Source: Planctomycetota bacterium
Lineage (GTDB): Bacteria > Planctomycetota > Planctomycetia > Pirellulales > JADFKK01
NCBI GenBank assembly: GCA_022564995.1
Contig: JADFKK010000059.1
Span: forward strand, 1 to 32,370
Direction of reading: 5' to 3'
Length of the DNA stretch: 32,370 bases
Of the stretch, positions 8,709 to 16,699 are shown one piece after another. Below the pieces are notes generated by a model. It saw only the letters and a program-made list of their open reading frames with translations, did no database searches and was not told where the DNA came from. The position numbers and the translations under genes are program-made. Each line of letters starts with the position of its first letter. Within the stretch, counting starts at the first letter, position 1.

Positions 8709-10454
8709 ATGGCGAATAACCATCAAATCCGATTTGGAAGCCGGCATCTACTTTCAATCGCCAGGTCGCTTGCGGTCTCATGCATGGCCGTCGCGACATG
8801 GACTGTGGCGACGCCCCACGTCGCCGCCCAGCCCGACGTCAAGGCAACCCACGGCGTCGTAGTCTGCGTCTCACCCCGCGCCAGTAACGTCGGCCTCGTC
8901 GTCTTGCGGCGGGGCGGAACGGCGGTCGATGCCAGCGTGGCGACTGCCTTCACCCTGGCGGTGACTTGGCCGGAGGCGGGCAATATCGGCGGCGGCGGGT
9001 TCATGATGATTCACCCGGGCGGGGGCAAGGAGCCGGTCTGCGTCGACTATCGCGAGACGGCCCCGGCCGCTTCGACCGAGAAGATGTTCGTGAAACAGAC
9101 CGACCGCCACAACCACAGGCTGGTCGGCGTGCCGGGAACGGTTCGCGGATTGGCGTTGGCGCATTCGCGCTACGGAAAACTGCCGTGGCGCGATCTGCTG
9201 GCCGGGCCGATCAAACTGGCCGGCGAGGGTTTCGAGGTCGACGAGACACTGGCCCGCGGGTTGAATTCGATACTGGCTAGCTCGAAGCGACACAAAGAGT
9301 TGCAGCGCGTCTACGGCAAGCCGGACGGCAGCGCTTGGAAGGCCGGAGATCGGCTGGTGCAGCCAGACTTGGCCGCCACGCTTCGCCGCATCGCCGAGCG
9401 CGGTGCCGATGAATTCTACACCGGCAAAACGGCCGAACTGCTCGCCGCCGAAATGAAGGCCGGCGGCGGGATCATCACGATGGACGATCTGGCCGGCTAT
9501 CGGGCGAAAGTCCGCCGCCCGATCCACGGCACGTTCCGCGGGCACGACGTCTACGGCCCGCCGCCGCCCAGCTCCGGCGGGATTTGCCTGGTGCAGATGC
9601 TCAACGTGCTGGAACGATTCCCGCTCCGCCGCCAGGGACGTTACTCGCCTGAGACGCTGCACGTACTGATCGAAACGATGCGCCGCAGCTTTCGCGACCG
9701 AGCGATGCACCTGGGCGATGCCGACTTCGTGAAGATCCCCAAGCACCTGACGACGAAAAAGTACGCCGCGAAGCTGGCCGCATCGATCGACCTCAAGCGA
9801 GCCACCAATAGCGAATCGCTGGCCGGCGAAATCCGTCTGGCCCCCGAGAGCGAAAGCACCACGCATTTCTCGGTCATCGACCGGGCCGGCATGGCGGTCT
9901 CGAACACATACACCCTGGAGCAGAGCTACGGCTCGCGGGTTGTCGTGCGCGGGGCCGGATTTCTGCTCAATAACGAGATGGGCGATTTCAACTGGCGGCC
10001 CGGCCACACCGACCGCCAAGGCCGCATCGGCACGCCGGCCAACCGCATCGTCCCCGGCAAGCGGATGCTCAGTTCGCAATGCCCCGTGATCGTCGCCAAA
10101 GGCGGCCGGCCGGTGCTCATCACCGGCAGCCCCGGCGGCCGCACGATCATCAACACGTCGCTGTGCATCGTGCTCAACGTGCTGGAGTTCCAGATGCCGC
10201 TCGAACGGGCCGTCCGTGCCCCGCGGATTCATCACCCGTGGTTTCCCGACCAGGTCCGCTTCGAGGGCGTAAAGCTCGACGCCCACACCGCCGCGGTAAA
10301 GCAGCTAAGATCGATCGGCCACAAGATCGACCCGGCCGCCCGCAAGCAAGGCGATGCCCATTCGATTCGTGTCGTCGATGTCGACGGCCACCGCGAGTAT
10401 CGTGGCGTGGCGGATCGGCGGCGGCGTCCGTCGGCCAGGGCGGTGGGATATTGA
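8709..10454 (+). CDS. ggt: Gamma-glutamyltransferase (secreted)
   Basis: 581 residues. An N-terminal basic then hydrophobic stretch (about 9-40, RSLAVSCMAVATWTVATPHV ending AQ) looks like a Sec signal peptide. The large subunit contains the family block AGNIGGGGFMM (90-100). Autocleavage should occur before Thr384 in ESTTHFSVID, giving the N-terminal nucleophile Thr of the small subunit. Other conserved parts are NTYTLEQSYGS (399-409), NNEMGDFN (421-428), SSQCPVI (455-461) and GSPGGRTII (473-481). The enzyme moves or hydrolyses the gamma-glutamyl group of glutathione and related peptides in the periplasm or outside the cell. NNEMGDF has Gly where many members have Asp, a detail worth noting for specificity. 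A rhodanese gene follows 70 bases later with its own promoter-like site. Confidence 0.93.
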   Translation: MANNHQIRFGSRHLLSIARSLAVSCMAVATWTVATPHVAAQPDVKATHGVVVCVSPRASNVGLVVLRRGGTAVDASVATAFTLAVTWPEAGNIGGGGFMMIHPGGGKEPVCVDYRETAPAASTEKMFVKQTDRHNHRLVGVPGTVRGLALAHSRYGKLPWRDLLAGPIKLAGEGFEVDETLARGLNSILASSKRHKELQRVYGKPDGSAWKAGDRLVQPDLAATLRRIAERGADEFYTGKTAELLAAEMKAGGGIITMDDLAGYRAKVRRPIHGTFRGHDVYGPPPPSSGGICLVQMLNVLERFPLRRQGRYSPETLHVLIETMRRSFRDRAMHLGDADFVKIPKHLTTKKYAAKLAASIDLKRATNSESLAGEIRLAPESESTTHFSVIDRAGMAVSNTYTLEQSYGSRVVVRGAGFLLNNEMGDFNWRPGHTDRQGRIGTPANRIVPGKRMLSSQCPVIVAKGGRPVLITGSPGGRTIINTSLCIVLNVLEFQMPLERAVRAPRIHHPWFPDQVRFEGVKLDAHTAAVKQLRSIGHKIDPAARKQGDAHSIRVVDVDGHREYRGVADRRRRPSARAVGY

Positions 10455-10478
10455 TCTGCGGCGCATCGCTGCGATAAT
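10451..10478 (+). promoter_or_regulatory. Predicted promoter of rhodanese gene A
   Basis: TTGATC at 10451-10456, a 16-base spacer, GATAAT at 10473-10478. The bases around the -10 (GCTGCGATAAT) are identical in front of the paralogue at 16301, supporting a conserved element. Confidence 0.5.
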
Positions 10479-10524
10479 GGGCGTGTTACCTTTTAACCGT
10501 CGATCCACCGCGAGGGCATCCGCC

Positions 10525-10923
10525 ATGAAACGCTATCTACCCCAACTCGTTCTGGTCCTGCTCGTCATCGCCCTGGCCCCCGCTGCTTCGGCCGCCGAAC
10601 ACACCAAGGATTCGCTGGCCACGGTGAAGAAGAATCTGAAGGAGAAAAAGGCCGTGTTGTTCGACGTCCGCGAACTGCGGGAATGGAACGCCGGCCATCT
10701 CAAGCAGGCCGTTCTGGTTCCGCTCAGCAAACTTCAGGGCGGCACCGACCCGGCCAAGATCGTCAAGGGCCTGAAGAAAGACATTATCATCTACTGCCAC
10801 TGCCGCCGCGGCGGGCGCGCACTGCGGGCGACCGACCTCGCCCGCAAACTCGGCTACGACATGCGTCCGCTAAAATTCGGTTACGCCGATCTACTCGACG
10901 CCGGCTTCGAGAAAGCCAAGTAA
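10525..10923 (+). CDS. Secreted rhodanese-like domain protein, copy A
   Basis: 132 residues from the ATG at 10525, chosen because the paralogue starts at the same residue and the protein then opens with a clear signal peptide (MKRYLPQLVLVLLVIALAPA, cut near ASAAE). The mature part is a single rhodanese domain: KKAVLFDVRELREWNAGHLK (about 42-61), the active-site loop IIIYCHCRRGGRA (about 87-99) with the likely catalytic Cys in HCRRGGR, and a closing GYADLLDAGF. Rhodanese domains carry sulfur as a Cys-persulfide. Export suggests a role in the periplasm. The paralogue at 16301 differs at 14 of 132 positions by my count. Copy A has CRRGGR where copy B has the more usual CRSGGR. Confidence 0.88.
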   Translation: MKRYLPQLVLVLLVIALAPAASAAEHTKDSLATVKKNLKEKKAVLFDVRELREWNAGHLKQAVLVPLSKLQGGTDPAKIVKGLKKDIIIYCHCRRGGRALRATDLARKLGYDMRPLKFGYADLLDAGFEKAK

Positions 10924-10941
10924 CCGCGCGCCACCCACTGA

Positions 10942-11014
10942 GAAAAGGGGATGAGTCCAATTCATTCCGGCGCTACTGACGGCTTTTTTCTTAAACTGGA
11001 CTTATCCCCTTTTC
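10942..11014. repeat. Inverted repeat after rhodanese A (possible transcript-end structure)
   Basis: GAAAAGGGGATGAGTCCA at 10942-10959 pairs with TGGACTTATCCCCTTTTC at 10997-11014: 18-base arms with one mismatch and a 37-base loop that includes a T-run (CTTTTTTCTT at 10983). It separates the convergent rhodanese A and HNH genes and could end transcripts from either side. The AAAAGGGGAT core is a type of dispersed repeat I associate with planctomycete genomes. Confidence 0.6.
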
Positions 11015-11063
11015 GCTCCAAATTCCACGCAGGTCAAGACTCGCGCGGCAGCGTCTCGCTCAA

Positions 11064-11657
11064 CTACTGGAGGAAGTCCCGATATGCCCAGTTGTTGATG
11101 GCTGATCGATCTCTGCGCCATCTGCGGCGTTCGAGCTTTCTGTAGCGCCGACGTGCATCGGAATCGAGGCCGTAAAGATCGATTGTGACTTCAGCACGCA
11201 ATTGGTCTGCGCGTTCTGCTGTGGCGTTCGGCTGGATCATTCCCGTTCGAAAGTTGAAATCGAAGTATTCCGTGAAAGAGTAGTCGGTCGCATCGGGTCG
11301 CAGCAACCGGTCATCCCACTGTTCTCCCTTGTTACTCTGACAGCGTTCGCAGCAGTAGTAGAGGTTTTTCCACGCGTACGCCTGGTTGTAAAAGCGGGGG
11401 TCACTCTTCGGACGGAAATGCTCAATCGGTTCTGTAGAACGGTCCTCCAGCGGAAACGCATCGCAAAAGGCACAATGTCCCTGCGTCATCTCCCGAAGGT
11501 CCGGCAGGATCCATTCGCGGGCCGACCGATTATCAGTCCGATACCATTGGAAAGGGGCTTGCGGATTCCGCACGCGGAGGTTTCTCCACTGCCGGTTCCA
11601 CCTCGTTCCGTGCTTTGCGAGTACCCCAGGTTCCGGTGGACGGGTCTGTTTCCTCAT
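11064..11657 (-). CDS. HNH endonuclease, PtuB / TIGR02646-like
   Basis: 197 residues. The centre holds an HNH core: CAFCD (Cys62, Cys65), IEHFRPKS (78-85; His80 as the likely general base), WKNLYYCCERCQSNKG (96-111) with the second zinc pair Cys103/Cys106 and Asn109. The order CxxC...EHFRPK...W.NL...C..CN/S.K is that of the TIGR02646/PtuB group, the nuclease of the two-protein Septu defence system and of some retron effectors. Its ATG overlaps the stop codon of the ATPase gene by 4 bases (ATGA), so the two are translationally coupled. It is the last gene of the three-gene minus-strand operon. Predicted role: DNA or RNA cleavage gated by the ATPase. The family is assigned from motifs only. Confidence 0.82.
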   Translation of the reverse strand: MRKQTRPPEPGVLAKHGTRWNRQWRNLRVRNPQAPFQWYRTDNRSAREWILPDLREMTQGHCAFCDAFPLEDRSTEPIEHFRPKSDPRFYNQAYAWKNLYYCCERCQSNKGEQWDDRLLRPDATDYSFTEYFDFNFRTGMIQPNATAERADQLRAEVTIDLYGLDSDARRRYRKLERRRWRRDRSAINNWAYRDFLQ

Positions 11658-13027
11658 GCCTGCCCCCGCTTACTCTCATGGTTGTCGACCTGACGCATCT
11701 CGCGCCCCATCATTTCTTTCAGCGATTCGCTCCGGGCAGCGATCCGACGAGCGGATTCCTCAACCCGCTCGTAGTCGCCCGACCCCGCCTGAAATGCGTC
11801 GCGCAGTTCGTAAAACTCGTCCAGCATCCGCTCTGTTTCCGGGTCGTACCACTCGTTCACGCCGAGAATGTCCTCGACCACGTCTAGGTAGGTATCGCCC
11901 TCACTGCACGGAATCGGTTTCTCGACCGTCACAGCGCCGGCCTCGTCAGCCTTGAAAACATGAATCCAGCCGCGGTTCGCCGAGGAAATGACGAATGGCG
12001 AATGCGTCGCTACAAACATTTGAGCCTGTGGGAACAACGCCTGCGCCGCCGGCAGAATTCGCCGCTGCCAGGCCGGATGTAGGTGATTCTCCGGTTCGTC
12101 AACCAGCATGATTAGCGGTAGTGACAACGGATCCGGATGTTCCGGGAATTGTGTGTCGAGCCGCGTCACACACGACACCAACCAAGCGATGATCCGTCGC
12201 AGGCCGTCCGGAAGCTGTCCGATTTTCATGGGGACTCTGCCCCAGATGACATGCAGTTCGAACGCTGGAGACGGCGTCACGTCGATCTGAAATTCTCTGC
12301 CCGTCGCCGTCGAGACTGCGGCTTCTAGTTTGCCAAGCATCGCCGTGGCGCGTGGGTTACCTGCCTTGTCGCGAGATTGTTCCAGCGAAGCAGCGATTTT
12401 CAGATTCGCCATGCCTTGGCAGATAACATGGCTGTCGTGCTGTGCAACTTCGAATGACAGGCTTTGTTCCGGTGCGAGTTCAAGCGATTGCAGCCGCCCG
12501 ACCGCTGATTCCCCAGCGATGGCCACACCACCGATTGCCAGGGCTGCCATGGCCTCTTCCACGGCGGCAATCAGCGACGAATTCCAGTGCGACTGGTGAC
12601 GAAGTTCCCCCTCACGGCAAATTGTGAGCAACTCACGGTCACTCGGGTCCAAGCGGGCCGTTCGCGCGGCTTTGCCGCGAGTTCTCATCCACACCGACCG
12701 GTAGTCCGAGTGGTCCGCCACAACAATCTGGTTCGTGCCCAGGGGGCAGAGACCACGCGCATCAAGTGAATCGGGGTTGCCGCACGCGGCGGCCAGCAAG
12801 CACAGCAGCCGGGTTTTTCCCGTCCCGTTCTCGCCCGTCAACAAGTGAAGCTCTCCCGGAGCGTCCTCGTCTCTCGGAAATCGAATGAGGTTGCCGGTCA
12901 GTTCGACCACACGTGCCTCGGGCGGATCATCCCGATCGTTCCCGTTTGTCGGTTCGTGAATTTGAAAGCTGTGGGTGGTATCCGCAAAGGGCGGAAACCC
13001 GTGCATCGCGACGGCTTCAATTCGCAT
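11654..13027 (-). CDS. AAA/ABC-type ATPase, PtuA-like (defence-associated)
   Basis: 457 residues. Walker A GENGTGKT (65-72); a signature-like LPDGLRRIIAWLVS (272-285) in the place of LSGGE; Walker B LIMLVDEPENHLHP (305-318) with the catalytic Glu; switch His in VATHSPFVIS (339-348). This is the SMC/OLD-like ATPase layout seen in PtuA and other defence ATPases, with a helical insertion (about 110-270) between the two lobes. A C-terminal charged helical tail (about 400-457) follows and may contact the partner. The ATG at 13027 lies 11 bases inside the upstream Roco gene, with AGGAG 8 bases before it. Predicted role: an ATP-dependent clamp that holds and controls the HNH nuclease. No TOPRIM domain is visible, so it is not a complete OLD nuclease. 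Confidence 0.82.
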   Translation of the reverse strand: MRIEAVAMHGFPPFADTTHSFQIHEPTNGNDRDDPPEARVVELTGNLIRFPRDEDAPGELHLLTGENGTGKTRLLCLLAAACGNPDSLDARGLCPLGTNQIVVADHSDYRSVWMRTRGKAARTARLDPSDRELLTICREGELRHQSHWNSSLIAAVEEAMAALAIGGVAIAGESAVGRLQSLELAPEQSLSFEVAQHDSHVICQGMANLKIAASLEQSRDKAGNPRATAMLGKLEAAVSTATGREFQIDVTPSPAFELHVIWGRVPMKIGQLPDGLRRIIAWLVSCVTRLDTQFPEHPDPLSLPLIMLVDEPENHLHPAWQRRILPAAQALFPQAQMFVATHSPFVISSANRGWIHVFKADEAGAVTVEKPIPCSEGDTYLDVVEDILGVNEWYDPETERMLDEFYELRDAFQAGSGDYERVEESARRIAARSESLKEMMGREMRQVDNHESKRGQA

Positions 13028-15734
13028 GTTTCGACTCCTGCTGACTCATGGATTCATAGCTTTGGTATAACGACTTGTGTTCCTTACAGAGCCACAGCCA
13101 ATGCCCTTCCGGCGTCCGCGTCTTCTTGAGGCCTCCCCAATCCGGCGTCGCGCCGAGTTCCACCAACAGTTCTCGCAGGCTGCCCAGCAACGATCCAGCT
13201 TCGACCCGCGCCCGGTCGCCGACTTCCAGACCGTACTCCGCCTTCAAGTCGCGGTCCGCCTTCACCTCGGGCAGCTTCTTCACCAGTTCGGTCATCAGCT
13301 CAACATCGTCGGCCAGCAAGACGGCAAGCGCGGGGTTGAAGAACGCGAATCTCGCCGCAACGAGCGGGGCGGAGTACTTAAAGGCTTTGACCAGCCGACC
13401 GACGTAAGGAACCAACGTACCCTTCCACTCGGCCGGCTCGTCAATCGTGTACTCCCCACCGCCGGGCGCCGGATGCCAGCAGCCCGGTTCCTCGCAGTAG
13501 AGCTGCAGCGTCCATTTCTTGTCGAACAGCTTGTCCTTGAGCTTCGGCCAGCGCTTCTGCTGCTGCGGACGCAACGAAAACACCCGCGGGCAGTGCGACT
13601 CTTCCAGCCGCTGGTCGCGGTTGAATTGATAGGTGAACTGCCGCTGAGTCAGCTCGCGCAGTTCGATGAAGTCGTTGAGAATCTGGCCTGTCTGTGCCGG
13701 TTCTGTTGCTTCGAGTCGGCCGAGAACTGCGTCTTGCGTCGTCCAGTGCAGGCCGAACAGCAGATCGCCAACCGACACCATGCGGAAACACGAGGGGCAT
13801 TCGATCTCGAGTCGCGGCGGGTCGAGCTGCATGCGTTCTTCAAGGTGCTCAAGATCGAATTCGTGCGGGCACGGCCGTTCCGCGGCGCTGCGGTCGGGAT
13901 GCGGGCAGGGCAGCGTGCGTTTCAGTTGCAGGCCGGGGAAGCGGGCCAGCGTCAGTTCCAGGCCGTCGCGCAACACGGCGAAGAAATTCTGCGGGTTGGG
14001 GCCGCGGACCGTCAACATCACGAATCGTTCGCTGGGTGAGGCTTCGATCAGGGCCAGGTGGCCGCCAGCGCGATCCTTAAACAGCGCGCCAAACCGCCAG
14101 TGTGTCCGCGTCGTGAAGCGGTGCGTGCGGGCGATGAACCAGGTCGGGATGCCGGCCGGCCGAGTGCTCTGCGGATCGAACTTCATGCGGATTTCGCGGC
14201 AGCCGGCCTCGTCCCGCTTGGCGTTCCAGCGGTCTTCGTAAGCGGGCGGATCGTACGACAGCCGCTCGACGACCAGGCTGCGGTTTTTCTCGTCGTTGGG
14301 AATGCGGTACGACAGGTCGAACCGTTCCATCAGCCGCAGCAAGCGGTTGCGGAGATTCTCTTCTATCTCCGGCCAGCACTCTTCCATGTGCTGGTGCGTG
14401 AAGATCCCCAGGCCGTCGACGATCCCGTCGTGCTCCAGCACGCTGCTGATGTTTCGGGTGACCCACGCCGCGTCCAGCAACACGATATCTTTGAGTTCCT
14501 CGTCGTCGTGGAAGTGGATCAACTCGCCCAACTGGTGAAGCTGCCGGGCCAGCACGCTGCGGGCCGCCTCCGACACGTTGTGCTCGGCCATGATCTCCCA
14601 CAGTTTGCTGGCCGGGACCCAGGTCTCGGTTTTTTTCAGTTCCCGAATGGCGCGGGTCGTGTTTCGGAACGAGGACGGCGTGGGCTTGCCCATCAGCGGC
14701 AACTCGGCGGCGGCCGTCTGCAAGGCCCGTCGCAGGCCGTCGATGCCATCGCCCAGATTGCGCTGGAGGCAACTGAGCGACCACTCGCCGATGATCTGGG
14801 GGTATTTTTGCTTGAGGTCGTCGTAGGGCAGGTCGGCGGTGCGTTCGTCCAGGTGCGTGGCCACCAGCATCACGGGCGAATCGGGGGCCAGGGCCTTGAT
14901 CGTGTCGAGCCAGTAGTGCAGCTTGCCCTGCTCCCAGCCCAGCCGGCTGTTCCAGGCCAGCAGAAACAGCGAGCGGCTGGCCAGGAAGAACTGGTGCGTG
15001 GCGTGATAAACCTCCTGCCCACCGAAGTCCCAGGCGTTCAGCGTCATGGTGACACCGTCTTCGCTGGGATGCGGCAGCCTCAGCGGGACGATCGCGATGC
15101 CGTGCGTGGTTTCCGAGCCGATTTGAAAATCGTGCCCGTTGAGCGCCCGCAGAATTTGCGTTTTGCCCACTCCCCCTTCGCCCACCACCAGCAGCCGCGA
15201 TTCCCAGACCGGCGTCTCGTCTTCGAGCTTCTCACGGAGGTAAGCTAGGACCGCTTTGGTGCCCTGATCCACGACCTCCGCCGGCGGGTCGGTTAGCTTA
15301 AGGCCGTCGAGCTCCAGGGCAGTGAGTGCTTCGAGCCGCCCAAGTTCCGGCGGCAGTGTTGTGAGCAGATTCGTTCTGTCGCCGTCACCGAGGTCGAGTC
15401 GACGCAGACAGGAGAGCTTTCCGATCTCCGGCGGAAGATGCTCCAACTGGTTACCGTCAAGGTAGAGAATGTTGAGGCGGGAGAGCTTTCCGATCTGCGG
15501 CGGCAGCGACGTCAGTCGGTTTCCGAAGAGACCGAGGTGCGTGAGGCTGGTGAGCTGTCCGATCTCCGGCGGCAGGGATGTCAGTTGGTTACCGTTGAGG
15601 CTGAGCGTCGTGAGGCTGGTGAGCTTTCCGATCTCCGGCGGCAGCTCTTCGATGCCCGCATGGCTCAGGTACAACTCAGTTACCTTGTCGCGGGCGCCCT
15701 GTTCGATGAGTTTGAGCAGTTCAGCGGGAGTCAT
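13017..15734 (-). CDS. LRR-Roc-COR protein (bacterial Roco GTPase)
   Basis: 905 residues from ATG at 15734; an in-frame ATG at 15785 would add 17 residues, but MTPAELLKLIEQ is the usual opening of the family. Five 23-residue leucine-rich repeats of the form LPPEIGKLTSLTTLSLNGNQ run from about 31 to 149. The Roc GTPase follows: P-loop GEGGVGKT (185-192), switch II DFGGQE (236-241), G4-type THLD (293-296). A COR region follows (about 353-585), then cysteine pairs that look zinc-binding (Cys610, 622, 646, 649 and later 715, 747, 752). Roco proteins are GTP-switched dimers in which the LRR senses a ligand. It is the first gene of the operon and overlaps the ATPase gene by 11 bases, so it is presumably the sensor/switch for the ATPase-HNH pair. 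No kinase or effector domain is attached. Confidence 0.88.
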   Translation of the reverse strand: MTPAELLKLIEQGARDKVTELYLSHAGIEELPPEIGKLTSLTTLSLNGNQLTSLPPEIGQLTSLTHLGLFGNRLTSLPPQIGKLSRLNILYLDGNQLEHLPPEIGKLSCLRRLDLGDGDRTNLLTTLPPELGRLEALTALELDGLKLTDPPAEVVDQGTKAVLAYLREKLEDETPVWESRLLVVGEGGVGKTQILRALNGHDFQIGSETTHGIAIVPLRLPHPSEDGVTMTLNAWDFGGQEVYHATHQFFLASRSLFLLAWNSRLGWEQGKLHYWLDTIKALAPDSPVMLVATHLDERTADLPYDDLKQKYPQIIGEWSLSCLQRNLGDGIDGLRRALQTAAAELPLMGKPTPSSFRNTTRAIRELKKTETWVPASKLWEIMAEHNVSEAARSVLARQLHQLGELIHFHDDEELKDIVLLDAAWVTRNISSVLEHDGIVDGLGIFTHQHMEECWPEIEENLRNRLLRLMERFDLSYRIPNDEKNRSLVVERLSYDPPAYEDRWNAKRDEAGCREIRMKFDPQSTRPAGIPTWFIARTHRFTTRTHWRFGALFKDRAGGHLALIEASPSERFVMLTVRGPNPQNFFAVLRDGLELTLARFPGLQLKRTLPCPHPDRSAAERPCPHEFDLEHLEERMQLDPPRLEIECPSCFRMVSVGDLLFGLHWTTQDAVLGRLEATEPAQTGQILNDFIELRELTQRQFTYQFNRDQRLEESHCPRVFSLRPQQQKRWPKLKDKLFDKKWTLQLYCEEPGCWHPAPGGGEYTIDEPAEWKGTLVPYVGRLVKAFKYSAPLVAARFAFFNPALAVLLADDVELMTELVKKLPEVKADRDLKAEYGLEVGDRARVEAGSLLGSLRELLVELGATPDWGGLKKTRTPEGHWLWLCKEHKSLYQSYESMSQQESKHAN

Positions 15735-15808
15735 GGCGATTTTCCCGAGTTGGTAGCGACCTGGTTCGCGTGAGAAACCGACCATGCTGCCCGGTCGCGA
15801 GTCTCCCT

Positions 15809-15948
15809 CATCAGCCGCAGGGCGCTAGCCCTCGGTTCTTGTTGGTTGGCGATCGCGACGAAAACCGGACGCTAGCGCGTCGCGGCTGATGCGGCATCAG
15901 CCGCAGGGCGCTAGCCCTCGGTTCTTGTCGGTTGGCGATCGCGACGAA
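15809..15948. repeat. Direct 54-bp repeats with palindromic GGCGCTAGCC core
   Basis: Two copies (15809-15862 and 15895-15948) of a 54-base unit starting CATCAGCCGCAGGGCGCTAG differ at one base. Between them lies a partly complementary arm (15862-15892, ending CGCGGCTGATG), so each unit can pair with it. The GGCGCTAGCC core recurs after rhodanese B. The block fills the region upstream of the Roco operon; the operon promoter is not recognisable within it. Confidence 0.75.
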
Positions 15949-16002
15949 CGACCCGTTATTTCCGCCGTCACTGAAAAACCCTCTCCCGCGGCTGATACCG
16001 CG

Positions 16003-16023
16003 ACCTCTCCCAAAGGGAGAGGT
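16003..16023. repeat. Short perfect hairpin (ACCTCTCCC/GGGAGAGGT)
   Basis: A 9-bp perfect stem around AAA. There is no T-tract on either side. It is preceded by a related CCCTCTCCCGCGGCTGATAC and is probably another dispersed element. Confidence 0.5.
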
Positions 16024-16224
16024 GACCTAACTTGCTGCAATCTACACCCCAGGAAACTGCCCATCTGTCGCTTGAAGAGCGCCGCACAGCGCTCGGGATG
16101 GAGCACTTGCCACTCTTTCGCCGCGCGGCCCACCAGCCCGTGTTTCTGAGTATATCAGACACCGAACCGTTTGAGAATGTTCGCGATGAGGACTAGGGTT
16201 TATTTGGGATGATGACGTGGGATG
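16024..16224. other. Intergenic stretch, nothing recognised
   Basis: The remainder of the 566-base gap between the divergent Roco operon and rhodanese B. Open frames here are short, differ in every frame and show no family pattern. No tRNA-like fold or GGTTCGA-type T-arm was found. Confidence 0.4.
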
Positions 16225-16253
16225 TTGCCGATGGACGTTGGCGCTGCGATAAT
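16225..16253 (+). promoter_or_regulatory. Predicted promoter of rhodanese gene B
   Basis: TTGCCG at 16225-16230, a 17-base spacer, GATAAT at 16248-16253, ending 47 bases before the ATG. The GCTGCGATAAT core is shared with the promoter of copy A, at almost the same distance from the start. Confidence 0.55.
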
Positions 16254-16300
16254 CGCGGGGTGTCGTTGTTGTTGTTCTTAACCCAGACAAGGTATCCGCC

Positions 16301-16699
16301 ATGAAACGCTATCTACCCCAACTCGTTCTCGTGCTGCTGGTCATCGCGCTGGCCCCTGCCGCTCTGGCCGCTGATCACACGAAGGATTCGCTTGATACGG
16401 TGAAGAAGAATCTGAAGGCGAAAAAAGCCGTGCTGTTCGATGTTCGCGAGTTGCGGGAGTGGAACGCCGGCCATCTCAAGCAGGCCGTTCTGGTTCCGCT
16501 CAGCAAGCTCCGCGGCGGCACCGACCCGGCCTCGATCGTTAAGGATCTCAAGAAAGACATCATCATTTATTGTCACTGTCGCAGCGGTGGGCGCGTGCTG
16601 GTGGCCACCGACATCGTCCGCAAACTTGGCTACGACATGCGTCCGCTCAAATACGGTTACGCCGATTTGCTCGAAGCGGGATTTGAGAAGGCGAAGTAA
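16301..16699 (+). CDS. Secreted rhodanese-like domain protein, copy B
   Basis: 132 residues, same length and start as copy A (10525), about 89% identical by my count, with the same signal peptide (MKRYLPQLVLVLLVIALAPA) and rhodanese core. The active-site loop reads IIIYCHCRSGGRV, with the standard CRSG followed by Gly-Arg, so this copy has the more canonical sulfur-transfer site. It lies 5.8 kb from copy A in the same direction, on the far side of the Roco-ATPase-HNH operon. Its TAA is the first three bases of a 33-base tandem repeat. The duplication, including part of the promoter, may reflect how the island was formed or kept. Confidence 0.88.
   Translation: MKRYLPQLVLVLLVIALAPAALAADHTKDSLDTVKKNLKAKKAVLFDVRELREWNAGHLKQAVLVPLSKLRGGTDPASIVKDLKKDIIIYCHCRSGGRVLVATDIVRKLGYDMRPLKYGYADLLEAGFEKAK

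Noticed and set aside
8871..10286. Long minus-strand open frame opposite ggt (471 codons)
   Set aside because: Same reason: an antisense shadow of a clearly recognised gene.
11654..13027. OLD-family nuclease (ATPase plus TOPRIM)
   Set aside because: The C-terminal part has no TOPRIM acidic motifs; nuclease activity is in the separate HNH gene.
14058..15248. Plus-strand open frame of 396 codons opposite the Roco gene
   Set aside because: The minus-strand frame carries LRR and GTPase motifs; the plus frame only mirrors it.
16003..16023. Rho-independent terminator
   Set aside because: The stem is perfect but has no U-tract on either strand, and similar hairpins recur at unrelated positions.
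16024..16300. tRNA gene or remnant of a coding region before rhodanese B
   Set aside because: No T-arm consensus or cloverleaf, and short frames on both strands have no family pattern.
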